Notes: generated by a model not told the origin, from the sequence alone. Shown: positions 51,641-60,901, counted from the first letter of the stretch. The stretch: 64,000 nt of DNA from BOG-908 sp963795825 (GCA_963795825.1 CAWCIW010000001.1:868001-932000), one strand, 5' to 3'. Made by a program: numbers and translations.

Positions 51641-51682
51641 CCCCACTTTCCCGATGCTGAAAGATTTGTTCAAGGCCACACA

Positions 51683-53047
51683 ATGAGAAATTTCGACCAC
51701 CTGAGGGCGGCAGACGCGCGCCACCACATCCATCCGTTCACCGACACCAGGGCGCTGAACGCGGAAGGCACGCGCATCTTCGCGCAGGGCGAAGGCGTGT
51801 GGCTGACGGATGTCGACGGCAGGCGCTATCTCGATGCGTTTTCCGGCCTGTGGAACGTGGCGGTGGGGTACGGGCGGACGGAGATTGCCGAGGCCGCCTA
51901 CGCGCAGATGAAGGCGTTGCCGTTCTATAACAATTTTTTCAAGTCGGCGACGCGGCCGGTGATCGAGCTGGCGGAGGTTCTGGGCGATCTGGCGCCGGGG
52001 TTCCGGCGAACGTTCTTCACCAACTCGGGGTCGGAAGGGAACGACACGGTCATTCGCATGGTGCGGCATTACTGGGCGCTACGCGGCAAGCCGGCCAAGA
52101 GCGCGTTCGTGGCGCGGGTGAACGGCTACCACGGAAGCTCGATCGGCGGGGCCAGCCTGGGCGGGATGGCGTGGATGCACCGGCAGGGCGGGCTGCCGAT
52201 ACCCGGCGTGATCCACGTGGCGCAGCCGTGGTGGTGGGGCGAGGGCGGCGCCATGGGCGAGCGGGAATTCGGCCTGTGGGCGGCGCGCGAGGTGGGCCGC
52301 GCGATCGATGCGGTGGGCCCGGAGAATGTGGGCGCGTTCATCGGCGAGCCGGTGCAGGGCGCCGGCGGCGTGATCATGCCGCCGGACGGCTATTGGGCGG
52401 AGGTGGAGCGGATCTGCCGCGAGCGCGACGTGCTGATCGTGAGCGACGAGGTGATCTGCGGGTTCGGCCGGCTGGGGACCTGGTTCGGCTGCCAGCATTA
52501 CGGGTTCACGCCGGATCTGATGACGGTGGCGAAGGGGCTGACGAGCGGGTATCTGCCGATGGGCGGCGTGATGGTGGGCGATGCGGTGGCCGACGTTCTG
52601 GAGTCCGGCGGTGATTTCAATCATGGCTATACCACCAGCGGACATCCGGTTTGCGCGGCCGCGGCTTTGGCCAATATCGCGATATTGCAAAGCGAGGGAC
52701 TGGTAGAGCGGGTGCGCGGCGCGATAGGCCCGTATCTGCAACGTTTGTGGTGCGGGCTGGCGGATCATCCCTTGGTGGGCGAGGCGCGCATGGTGGGAAT
52801 GATGGGCGGGCTGGAGCTGTCGCCGGACAAGGCTGCGCGGGCGCGGTTCGCCAAAGCGGGCGAGGTCGGCGTTCTGTGCCGGGATCATGCCTATGAGTTG
52901 GGGCTGATCCTGCGGGCTACGGGGGATTGCATGCTGGTTGCGCCGCCGTTCGTGCTCAGCGAGGCTGAGGCGGATATCCTGGTGGCGCGGGTGCGCGGCG
53001 CGCTGGACCGGACGTTGGAAGATGTGCGGCAGCGCGGGTGGATGTAG
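51683..53047 (+). CDS. Class III aminotransferase, putrescine/polyamine type
   Basis: The 454-residue PLP enzyme runs from ATG 51683 (MRNFDHLRAADARHHIHPFTD), a start typical of SpuC-type putrescine-pyruvate and omega-amino acid:pyruvate aminotransferases. The upstream ATG 51581 would translate repeat sequence. Key sites are FTNSGSEGNDT, YHGSS, IVSDEVICGFGRLGTWFG with the PLP-ring Asp, and TVAKGLTSGYLPMGG with the Schiff-base Lys. It probably acts with puuA-like and puuD genes in polyamine use. The exact amino donor cannot be told from sequence. Confidence 0.92.
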   Translation: MRNFDHLRAADARHHIHPFTDTRALNAEGTRIFAQGEGVWLTDVDGRRYLDAFSGLWNVAVGYGRTEIAEAAYAQMKALPFYNNFFKSATRPVIELAEVLGDLAPGFRRTFFTNSGSEGNDTVIRMVRHYWALRGKPAKSAFVARVNGYHGSSIGGASLGGMAWMHRQGGLPIPGVIHVAQPWWWGEGGAMGEREFGLWAAREVGRAIDAVGPENVGAFIGEPVQGAGGVIMPPDGYWAEVERICRERDVLIVSDEVICGFGRLGTWFGCQHYGFTPDLMTVAKGLTSGYLPMGGVMVGDAVADVLESGGDFNHGYTTSGHPVCAAAALANIAILQSEGLVERVRGAIGPYLQRLWCGLADHPLVGEARMVGMMGGLELSPDKAARARFAKAGEVGVLCRDHAYELGLILRATGDCMLVAPPFVLSEAEADILVARVRGALDRTLEDVRQRGWM

Positions 53048-53051
53048 GGCG

Positions 53052-53435
53052 ATGAAGGTTTTCGGGAGTGCGGTCGTGCGGATAGTTGTGATGATGGCCG
53101 TGTTGCTGTTCGCGTCGCAGGCGTTGGCGGCCGGGGCGGCGCAGATGCCCGGCATGCAGGGCCCGGGCGGGCGCGGCGATGACGAAAAGGCGGCGATGGA
53201 CCGCATGATGGCGGACATGGCGGCGGTGCAGCCGAGCGGCGATGCGGACCGTGATTTCGCGGCCATGATGATACCGCACCACCAGGGTGCTATCGACATG
53301 GCGCGCTACGAACTCGCCCATGGTCGGGACCCGGCCATGCTCCGCCTGGCGCGCGGCGTGGTGGCGGCGCAGATGCGGGAGATCGCCGAGATGCGAGGGT
53401 GGTTGGCTTCGCACCGGGGCGCTTCCGGCAAGTAA
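53052..53435 (+). CDS. DUF305 family exported protein
   Basis: The 127-residue protein starts at ATG 53052, 4 bases after the aminotransferase stop, so it is co-transcribed by position. The signal peptide ends LFASQALA (about residue 25). The DUF305 (ferritin-like helical) domain follows: DADRDFAAMMIPHHQGAIDMARYELAHGRDPAMLRLARGVVAAQMREIAEMRGWLA. The HHQGA signature and Met-rich region before it (MPGMQGPGG, MDRMMADMAA) resemble periplasmic DUF305 proteins associated with copper. A direct link to polyamine metabolism is not evident. Confidence 0.85.
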   Translation: MKVFGSAVVRIVVMMAVLLFASQALAAGAAQMPGMQGPGGRGDDEKAAMDRMMADMAAVQPSGDADRDFAAMMIPHHQGAIDMARYELAHGRDPAMLRLARGVVAAQMREIAEMRGWLASHRGASGK

Positions 53436-53508
53436 GTAAGCAAGGCCTTCTTTTCTGAAGAAAAGAAGCAAAAGACTTTTGCTCCCTGTCGGCGTTCCTT
53501 TCTGCTGG
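53436..53508. repeat. Half intergenic palindromic element, CCCTGTCGGCG subtype
   Basis: GCAAGGCCTTCTTTTC, loop, GAAAAGAAG, CAAAAGACTTTTG, then CTCCCTGTCGGCGTTCC and TTTCTGC. It matches the half element beside clpP (23329-23402) beyond the hairpins, defining a subtype. It begins at the DUF305 stop. Confidence 0.8.
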
Positions 53509-53542
53509 TTGGTGTCGCGCGGCTTTTTACGATGGAGTATTC

Positions 53543-54118
53543 ATGGCTGAGCCGATTACGCGGGCGCTGATGGCGGCGATGATGCAGGGCGCGGTGCCGA
53601 TGGTGCTGACGGACCCGAATCTGCCGGACCACCCGATGATCGCGGTCAATCCGGCGTTCGAGGCGGTGACGGGATATTCCGCGGCCGAATCGGTCGGGCG
53701 GAACTGCCGCTTCCTGCAGGGCGCGGGCACGGACCGCCTGGCGGTGGAGCGGCTGCGGCAATGCATCGCGGCGCGGCACGGCTGCGTGGAGTGGCTGGTC
53801 AATCACCGCCGCGACGGCAGCGTGTTCTGGAACCTGCTGTTCATAACACCGGTATTTTCCGCCACCGGAGACCTGCTGCATTTCTTCGGCAACCAGCGCG
53901 ACATCACGGAAGGGCCAGGCGCGGACCTGCCGAACTTCTCGCTGGGCCGGGCGGATCTGCCGGCGGAGAGCGTGGCGCGGTTCAACGCGCTGCTGGGCGA
54001 TGTTGTGGCGGGGGAGGATGCGCGGGCGGCAGGGGCGGGGCTGGCCGCGCTGGTGGAGGCGGCGCGGCGGCTGGATTTTCTTACCTTGCAGTTGGCGGGG
54101 ACGGGGTGGGCGCCTTAA
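53543..54118 (+). CDS. Short LOV-domain blue-light receptor-type protein
   Basis: The 191-residue stand-alone PAS/LOV protein carries the flavin-binding signature GRNCRFLQG with the adduct-forming Cys at about residue 55. Other LOV residues are VNPAFEAVTGYSAAESVG, AVERLRQCIAAR, VNHRRDGSVFWNLLFITPVF (two Asn) and FGNQRDIT (Gln). About 60 C-terminal residues are helical and could be a dimerisation or J-alpha-like element. No kinase or GGDEF output is attached. It should bind FMN and form a light-induced adduct; the partner is unknown. Confidence 0.9.
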   Translation: MAEPITRALMAAMMQGAVPMVLTDPNLPDHPMIAVNPAFEAVTGYSAAESVGRNCRFLQGAGTDRLAVERLRQCIAARHGCVEWLVNHRRDGSVFWNLLFITPVFSATGDLLHFFGNQRDITEGPGADLPNFSLGRADLPAESVARFNALLGDVVAGEDARAAGAGLAALVEAARRLDFLTLQLAGTGWAP

Positions 54119-54304
54119 AGGAAGGAAGAAAGCAGTCCTTTTTCGAGAAAAAGGACCAAAAAGCTTTTGCTCCGACGCTTGCACCGGCGGCCTGCATTCA
54201 TTCTGCCAGCCATCTGCCATTGCACTGAGAGCGCTGGTCTTCGGGCAGGCGTCAGAGCAAAAGCTTTTTGGTCCTTTTTCTCGAAAAAGGACTGCTTCCT
54301 TCCT
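54117..54304. repeat. Full intergenic palindromic element, copy 8
   Basis: It starts at the stop of the LOV gene (AAGGAAGGAAGAAAGCAG) and ends at the stop of the convergent beta-repeat protein gene. Both arms carry GTCCTTTTT/AAAAAGGAC and AAAAGCTTTT, with GACGCTTGCAC facing GGCAGGCGTC. The interior is related to copy 5 when reversed (GGCTGGCAGAATG). Confidence 0.88.
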
Positions 54305-56991
54305 CAACCATGCACCAGCGCGATCCCGCCATGCGGGCCCTCGTACAGCGTCAGCGACGACAAACTCTGCGTGCTGCCGAAATTCAGCGTGATCGACTGG
54401 CCGTTCGATTCCGTCAGGGTCAGCACCTTGCCGGTGGCGGCGCCATTGGCGAAACTGGGCGTCAGGTTGGCGAACGCGAAGCCCTGCAGCTCGATGATGT
54501 CGCCGCGCGCGAAGCCGCCGATCGTGCTCTCGAAGCTGGATGGCGCGGCCAGGCTGAGCACGCCGCCGCCGGCGCCGAAACTGACCGCCGTGGTGATGAT
54601 GTTGCTGGTGTTGAGCTCCAGCGTGCCGCCGCTGGAGATGCTGATGGCACCGGTGCCGGTGCTCGAGAGCGTGCCGATGAAGCTGAGATCGCCGTTGGCG
54701 ACGCGTATGCTGCCCGCGTCGACGACGTTGGCGGTGACGGTGTTCAGGCCGTCGGCCGAAGCGGACAGCGTGCCGTTGACCACCACGGTGCCGACCACGC
54801 TGGTGTTGGGCGCGCCGATGGCGGCGTTCTGGTCCAGCGTATAGACGCTCGTGGCGCCGATCGTCAGCGTGGGCGAAGCGGAGCCGCCGGTGAGCGCTAG
54901 CGTGCCGGCCTGTTCGGTGGCGCCGTTGACGGTGAGCTGGGCGCCCTGCAGCAGGCCGAGCTGGTTGACCGGGTAGGGGCCCTGGTTGAGCACGGCGGCG
55001 CCGTTGATGATCAGCGCGCCGGGCCCTTCGATCGCGCCGGAGGCGAGCGAGGTGATGCCGTTCAGGGTGAGGGTGCTGATGCCCGAGCCGGTGACCGTGC
55101 CGGTGCTGTTGTAGGTATTGTAGCTGTCGAGCGCGAGCGTGCCGGATTCCTGCGAGAAGCCGCCGCCATAAGCGAGGTTCTGGGCCACCTGTATCTGGCC
55201 GCCGTCGAGTATCAGCTCGCCTGTGGTGAGCGTGAGCGCGGAGCTGACGGTCTCGCCGCCGCCGGCGCCGGCAGTGGCGGCCTGGCCGAACACCAGGTTG
55301 CCGCCGGAGATGTCCAGCGCGCCGGGGCCTGTCACGTTGCCGCCGAGCGTGCCGCCGCCGCTCAGGCTCAGCACGCCGGTATTTGCCTCCAGCGTGCCGA
55401 AATTGAGCAGGTTGCTCTGCACCAGGCTGGTGCCGCCGCCGCTGGCTTTCTCGAAGATGCCGGTGTTGGTGATGGTGCCGTTGGAGCCGAGTATCGACGC
55501 GTTGCCCTCCAGCATCCAGGCTTCCGAGGTCCCCACGCGGGCGAGCGTTATGGCATCCATCTCGTTGCCGAACAGGATGGTGCCGGTCTGGCTCACCGTC
55601 TGGCTGCCGCTGGTGGCGGTGCCGAAATCGAAGCTGAGATTGCCCTCGAGCGACATCTGGTTGCCGAGATGCACGGCGCCGCTGCACAGCACGGTGCCGG
55701 TGCCTTTCAGCAGACCGCCATCGAGCGCGGTCAGGCCGGACAAAGTGAGCGTGCTGCCGCCGATATTGCCCGGCACGCCGACGATCAGGGTGCCGCCGCT
55801 CTGCGCGTAGTCGCCGGCATAGGTGAGCGCGTTGGCGGTCAGGGTGATGGCCGCGCTCTGGGTGAGCACCAGGTGGCTGGTGGTGAGTGCCAGGGCATTG
55901 CTGGCGATCAGGAAATTGCCGGTGTCGAACGCCACGGTCCCGGCGCCGGCGATGGTGCCGCCCAGCGTGCTGGTGGCGCCGTTGCTCGGTCCGTAGAAGG
56001 CGATCGTGCCCACGGCCGAGTCGATCGTGCCGGTGTTGACCAGCAGGGCGGAGATGTTGGTGGCGCCGCTGACGCCGTTGCCGCCTGTCTTGATCAGCGT
56101 GCCGGCATTGTTGAGCGTGCCGCCCAGATCGTTGTTGGTGATGTAGCTGTTGCCAACTTCGCGCAGCGTTCCGCCGGCGAGGATCTCCAGCGTGCCGGTG
56201 CCGAGCGCGCCGAGGGTGATGCCGCCGCTCTGGCTGTAGGTGCCGGAGATCGCCGCGGTGGCGCCGTTCTCCAGCGTGAGCAGATTGAGATGGCCGGTGC
56301 CGGACAGGGCCAGCGTGGAGTTCGACACGGTGCCTTCGAGGTCCGACAGGCCGGACAGAGTGAGCGTGCTGGTGCCGAGGTTCAGCGTGCCGGCCTGCGA
56401 GAGCGTGAAGGCGTTGGCGTAAGTCAGGTTCTCGTTGAGGAAAACGGTGGAATTGCCGACCAGGACGGAGCCGTTCGACAGCACGCAATGGGTGCCGATG
56501 ATCGTGGTGGCGCCGTCCAGCCTGAGCTGGCCGCCGCCGCTGACCAGGCCGCTCAGCGTGGTGCTCTGCGCCTGGTCGTCCAGCGCGCCGCGGCTGATCA
56601 GCAGCGTGCCGCCGGACTGGGTGAGGCTGGTGCCGGTGAGCAGGCTGCCGCCGGCGAGCGCCAGCGTGCCGCCGGACAGGGCCACGGCACCGGTTATGGT
56701 GTTGCCATAGGCGCCGGCATCGAGCGCCAGCAGCCCGGCCGAGAGCGCCAGCGTGCCGCCGAGATTGTAGCCCTGCGTCACGTGCAGGGTGCCGGACGCG
56801 ATGGTCAGCGCGGTGTTGGTGGTGCTGAGCGACTGGATCGCCAGCGTTTCGGCGGCGTAGGCCACGCCCAGCAGGCCGGTGGTGCCGCTAATGCTGACAT
56901 TGTCGCCCGACTGCGGTCCGGCTGGCAGGCTCCAGTTGGCGCCGTTCGACCATGTCCCGTTGGTTGTCGCCGTCCAGGTAACCGAAGCCAT
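54304..56991 (-). CDS. Beta-strand repeat surface protein (autotransporter passenger-like)
   Basis: The 895-residue protein consists of strand-loop-strand repeats rich in Gly, Thr, Ser and Leu (e.g. LALSAGLLALDAG, LTLSGLTALDGGLLKG), typical of beta-helical AIDA-like passengers. The N-terminus MASVTWTATTNGTWSNGANWSLP has no signal peptide, and no autotransporter barrel is seen at the C-terminus. A last module of about 80 residues (STIGGFARGDIIELQGF, VLTLTESNGQSITLNFG, GIALVHG) resembles C-termini of type I-secreted repeat proteins. A similar paralogue lies upstream at 57061-60122. Adhesin-like function is inference. Confidence 0.8.
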   Translation of the reverse strand: MASVTWTATTNGTWSNGANWSLPAGPQSGDNVSISGTTGLLGVAYAAETLAIQSLSTTNTALTIASGTLHVTQGYNLGGTLALSAGLLALDAGAYGNTITGAVALSGGTLALAGGSLLTGTSLTQSGGTLLISRGALDDQAQSTTLSGLVSGGGQLRLDGATTIIGTHCVLSNGSVLVGNSTVFLNENLTYANAFTLSQAGTLNLGTSTLTLSGLSDLEGTVSNSTLALSGTGHLNLLTLENGATAAISGTYSQSGGITLGALGTGTLEILAGGTLREVGNSYITNNDLGGTLNNAGTLIKTGGNGVSGATNISALLVNTGTIDSAVGTIAFYGPSNGATSTLGGTIAGAGTVAFDTGNFLIASNALALTTSHLVLTQSAAITLTANALTYAGDYAQSGGTLIVGVPGNIGGSTLTLSGLTALDGGLLKGTGTVLCSGAVHLGNQMSLEGNLSFDFGTATSGSQTVSQTGTILFGNEMDAITLARVGTSEAWMLEGNASILGSNGTITNTGIFEKASGGGTSLVQSNLLNFGTLEANTGVLSLSGGGTLGGNVTGPGALDISGGNLVFGQAATAGAGGGETVSSALTLTTGELILDGGQIQVAQNLAYGGGFSQESGTLALDSYNTYNSTGTVTGSGISTLTLNGITSLASGAIEGPGALIINGAAVLNQGPYPVNQLGLLQGAQLTVNGATEQAGTLALTGGSASPTLTIGATSVYTLDQNAAIGAPNTSVVGTVVVNGTLSASADGLNTVTANVVDAGSIRVANGDLSFIGTLSSTGTGAISISSGGTLELNTSNIITTAVSFGAGGGVLSLAAPSSFESTIGGFARGDIIELQGFAFANLTPSFANGAATGKVLTLTESNGQSITLNFGSTQSLSSLTLYEGPHGGIALVHG

Positions 56992-57060
56992 TGCCTTGTC
57001 CTTATCTGTCGTTCGCGGCGCCGGGCGGCCGCCTGGTGGGGTCGGCTCGGAGAGGCCGGT

Positions 57061-60000
57061 TCAGCTGTGGGCGATCGTGAGCACGCTGTTGGCGTCGGAG
57101 AAGGTGAAGGCGCTGAGGTTCTGCGCGGTGGAGAACGCCAGGGTGATGGTGTTGCCGGCGCTGTCGTCGACCACGATTTGGGTGTGGGCCGTGTTGCCGT
57201 AGGTGCCGTAGAGGCCATTCGCCGACGTGCCGATGCCGGCGATCTGGATCATGTCGCTGGCGCCGAAATTCTCGATCGTGGCGCCGAACGTCTTCATGTC
57301 GTCGATGCGCAGGGTGCCGGCGCCGCCCGCGGTGAAGCTCACGAAGGTGGACGCGCCGATGGTGCTGGCGTTGAGGAAATCCAGCTCGGCGGTGCCGCCG
57401 ATGGCGAAGAGGCCGGTGCTGCCGGCCGAAACGTTGCCGAGTATCTGCAGGTCGCCGTGGTTGGCGGCGATGGTGCCCTGGTCGACGATGCTGGTGGCGA
57501 TCTGGCTGATCGCGTTGCCGTTGGCGATCAGCGCGCCGGCCACCGTCAGCGTGCCGCTGCCGCCGAAGCCGGCCGCGGCGTCCAGCGTGTCCGAGCCGCC
57601 GGCGGCGATCGTCATGCCGGCGGTGCTCGGCATGCCGTTGGTGTTGCCGATCGTGAGGAAGCCGAGCTGGGCGGCTCTGCCGGCTATGACGAGGGTGGCG
57701 CTGCCCTGGACGAGCGGCGCGTTCAGGATGGTGCTGCCGGAGGCCACCAGGGTGCCGGTGCCGGTGAGCGTGGTGCCGGTGCCGAGCAGCAGGCTGCCGG
57801 ACTGGCTCAGCGTCTCGGTGCCGAGGTTGAGTATGCCGTAGCTGGTGCGCAGGTCGCCGGCATAGCTCTGGTTCGCCACCAGGGTGGCGGTGCCGGCGGT
57901 CAGCTCCAGGGTGGCGGAGTCGAGTGCCAGGCCACTGCCGAGGCTGAAGACACCGCCGGCCAGCGCGATGGCGCCGGTGCCGGCGAGCGTGCCGGCCAGG
58001 CTGCCGCCGTTGGTCAGCAGCAGGGTCTGGTCGTTCGCGGTCAGGGTGCCGCCCGCGGCCAGGTTGAGGGTGGCATCGATCTCGCCATTGCCGGTGCCCG
58101 AATTCGGTCAGGCGGCCGGCGATGACGACGCTGCCGGCGCCGCCGATCGAGAAATTGTCGAGCACGTTGTAGGTGCCGGCGGCGGCCACGGTCAGCGTGC
58201 CGGCGCCGTTGCCGTCGGCCAGCGTGAGGTTGCCGGTCTGGTCTGCCGCGCCGGCGATCAGCAGGTCGGCCCCTGCGGTCACGGTATAGGCGCCGACCGT
58301 GGTCTGGCCGGATGCCGAGAGGGTTCCGCGGTCCGCCAGCGAGCCGCCGTCGAGCGACGTGGTGCCGGACAGCGCAAAGACGTGGCCGTTGGTGTCGATC
58401 GTGCCGGCCGATTGGGAGACGGTGTGGGCGTCCGCCTGGTTGGCGGCGAGTACCACGTCGGAGGAGACGTTCAGCGCGGTCACCTGGAGCACCAGGCCGG
58501 CGGCCAGCGTGGTGGTGCCGCCGGCGACGTCGAGCTGGCCGGCGCCGGTCACCAGGCCGCCGAGCGTGTTGTAGGGCGAGGCGAGCTGCAGCCTGCTGTC
58601 GGCGATCAGGGTGCCGCTGGCGGCGTTGATCACCTCGGACTGGATGGTGGAGATGGCGCTGCCGTTGCGGTCCCACAGCACGCCGAGATTGTCGATCAGG
58701 CCGTACGAGCCGTTGATGCTCGAAATCGGCATCGATCAGCCATTTGCCGGCTTTCGCGATCGTCACCTCGGGGTTCGAGGACTGGCCGAGATAGACCAGG
58801 CCGGTCTGGGTCAGGGTGCCGTTGACGTCGATCTTGTCCGGGCCACCGATGGTGACGGTGTTCAGTTCGGCGGGCCCGTTCAGCACCAGGGTGCCGCGGT
58901 AGCCGCTGAGCGTTCCGTTGTCGAAATTGCTGGCGCCGTTGAGGGTTAGGATTGCGGCCGCGGCATTGAGGTTCAGCACGCCGCCGGACATGTTCCAGTT
59001 GCCGGCGTAGGATTGCGCGGCGTTGATCACGAGGTTGCCGCCGGCCTGGTGGAAGTTGGCCACGTTGAGGGCCAGTTTCGGCTGGAATGTGGTCTGGCTG
59101 TAGGTGTTATAGACGCCGATGCCGAAGGTGCCGGCGCCGCTGACCGTGCCGCTGATTGTGTTGACCAGGCCGTCGAGCTGCAATTCGCCGATATTGGCGG
59201 CGATGGTGCCGGTGCTGCTGAGTTGCGTGACCACCTGGGTGAGCTTGCCGCCGCCGGTTTTGGCGAAGGTTCCGGCATTGGCGATGCTGCCGATCGAGGA
59301 CGGGTCGTAGATGTTCCAGTTGCCGTTGATGTCGTACTGGCCGGCCTTGCCTATGCTCACCTTGGCGCCGGAATCGGCGGCGCCTAGAAACACCGTGTTG
59401 GCCTGGATCACCGTGCCGGTGACGGCGAGGATCAGGCCGTTATCGAGCGTTTCGGTGGCGATGTTGCTGCCAAGCGTGAGCGTTCCGGCATCGGCGATGG
59501 TGCCGCCGCCCGCCAGGCCGGACAGCGCGAACGCCCCGGTATCGGTCAGCGTGTTGCCGAACAGGTCCAGGGTGGCGTTCGCCACCGTCAGGTTGTGGGC
59601 GAAGTTGAGGCTGGTCTGCAGCCCGAGCCTGCCGCCGTTGGTGACCTCGATGGCGCTGACCGCACAGGTGAAGCCTTTGGCGATGTAGTTGTCACCGCCG
59701 TTGAAATCGAGCGCGCCGGCACCGGCGACGGTGCCGCTCAGCGAGCTGCCGTCATTGACAACCAGGGTGCCGGTGACGGCATCCAGCGTGCCGCCGGTCT
59801 GGGTGAGATACTGGTTGAACGTGGCGCCGGTGCCGCCGGCGTAATAGGTGCCCGACCCGATGAGCACCTGGCCGTTGAAATTGGCATGGTGTTCGGTGGT
59901 CAGCGTGCCGCCGGTGAAAGCGAGTGCGGCGCCGTTGGTGGTCAGGGTATAGGCGGCGGCCACCAGGCCGGCATCTATCGTGACGGTGGTGCCTGGCGCG

Positions 60001-60122
60001 GTGATGTAGGCGTTGTCCAGGTCCGTCGGCAGTCCTGCGGCGCCGGTCGCCTGGTTCGTCCAGTTCGCGGCGTTGCCCCAGCTCGAATTGGTGCCGGTTC
60101 CCGACCAGATGAAGTTCGTCAT
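57061..60122 (-). pseudogene. Beta-strand repeat surface protein, paralogue, two frameshifts
   Basis: ATG 60122 (MTNFIWSGTGTNSSWGNAANWTN) starts a paralogue of the downstream protein. The frame breaks near 58722 (GATTTCGAGCATC; removing one G restores DADFSINGSYGLID) and again near 58099 (TTCGGGCACC; removing one G restores EFGTGNGEID). It then runs to TGA at 57061 with the same C-terminal module type (DDMKTFGATIENFGASDMIQIAG, NTITLAFSTAQNLSAFTF, VLTIAHS). Restored length is about 1018 residues. Two one-base insertions in G runs of an otherwise perfect protein look more like sequence error than decay. No signal peptide or barrel is evident. Confidence 0.8.
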
Positions 60123-60430
60123 GCGGGCACCCCTTGGAGGTTGCGGCAGCTGCGGCTGCCGGTTGCTTGTTCGTGCGTCGTGTCGGCCAGGCGTATGCGG
60201 CGGCAGTTCGAAACGCTAGCGTTCCGGTTCGGTATCGGTTAAGTAACGAACACATCGCGCGTTGTCACTCCCAAAATTACGACTGCCAATCGAATTTTAA
60301 CGATTGTGTGCATCGCGGGGTGAGACGGCGCGCCGGCGCGTGGCTTGCGGGTTTGACAAGCCACCCGGCGCATGGCATGGGCCGCGCCCTTTCGAGCGTT
60401 CTGCGCTCATCCCGGACGCTGAGGTTGCCT
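60123..60430. other. Divergent intergenic region, no gene seen
   Basis: These 308 bases contain an AT-richer core (60225-60310, attacgactgccaatcga) and probably the promoters of the beta-repeat genes (leftward) and the TIGR02300-type gene (rightward). No repeat element, RNA gene or known operator was recognised. Confidence 0.5.
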
Positions 60431-60766
60431 ATGGCCAAGCCCGAACTCGGACAGAAACGCATCTGCGTTTCCTGCGCGGCGCGTTTCTACGACATGACCA
60501 AGGTGCCGGCCGTCTGCCCGAAATGCGGCACCGAGCAGCCGATCGAGCAGCCGCGCCCCAGGCGCGGCGGCAATGTGGTGGATGTGCGCAAGCCGAAGAA
60601 GGCGGCGGTGGCCGAGGAGGCGGATGGCGATGCCGAGCCCGAGGTGGAGGGCGAGGAGGCCGAGGAGGGCGTGCTCGAGGACACGTCCGACCTGGAGGAC
60701 GACGAGGACGACGTGCTGGGGACGGATGTGGAGGTGGAGCCGGAGGGCGACGAGCCCGAGCGCTAG
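60431..60766 (+). CDS. TIGR02300 family zinc-ribbon protein
   Basis: The 111-residue alphaproteobacterial protein starts at ATG 60431 with MAKPELGQKRICVSCAARFYDMTKVPAVCPKCGTEQP. The two CxxC pairs (ICVSC, VCPKC) form a zinc ribbon. The remainder is highly acidic (EVEGEEAEEGVLEDTSDLEDDEDDVLG) and intrinsically disordered. The family is known only as an uncharacterised conserved type of the class. Earlier in-frame starts to 60134 are shadows. Confidence 0.9.
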   Translation: MAKPELGQKRICVSCAARFYDMTKVPAVCPKCGTEQPIEQPRPRRGGNVVDVRKPKKAAVAEEADGDAEPEVEGEEAEEGVLEDTSDLEDDEDDVLGTDVEVEPEGDEPER

Positions 60767-60862
60767 GCCGCCGCACCGCCGCGTTTGCTGGGGCAGGCGC
60801 CTGGACCACGCATCTCGGCGATGCGTGGATCCAGCCTGGGCGCGACAGTCCCGGACAAGAGG

Positions 60863-60901
60863 TTTTTGCCTCTCTTCCTCGAAACAGAAGGCTTTGCCTG
60901 G
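60863..60901. repeat. Decayed half of the intergenic palindromic element
   Basis: AGAGGTTTTTGCCTCTCTTCCTC, then GAAACAGAAGGCTTTGCCTGG, follows the right-arm order (TTTTTGcCTtcTTTCTCGAAA..AGAAGGCcTTGC) with several substitutions that break the stems. Located 97 bases after the TIGR02300-type gene. Confidence 0.4.

Noticed and set aside
1709..54304. CRISPR array
   Set aside because: The repeats are far apart, palindromic over about 180 bp and have no regular spacers or cas genes. The only short tandem array (17899-17987) has no spacers and is in frame in plsX.
53306..56488. Leftward frame of 1060 codons overlapping the beta-repeat gene
   Set aside because: It is another frame of the same strand, Arg/His/Gln-rich; the 895-residue frame has the coherent beta-repeat sequence.
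55669..58125. Rightward frame of 818 codons opposite the beta-repeat genes
   Set aside because: It mirrors the repeat protein codons (Ala/Gly/Arg-rich) and has no start signal or domain.
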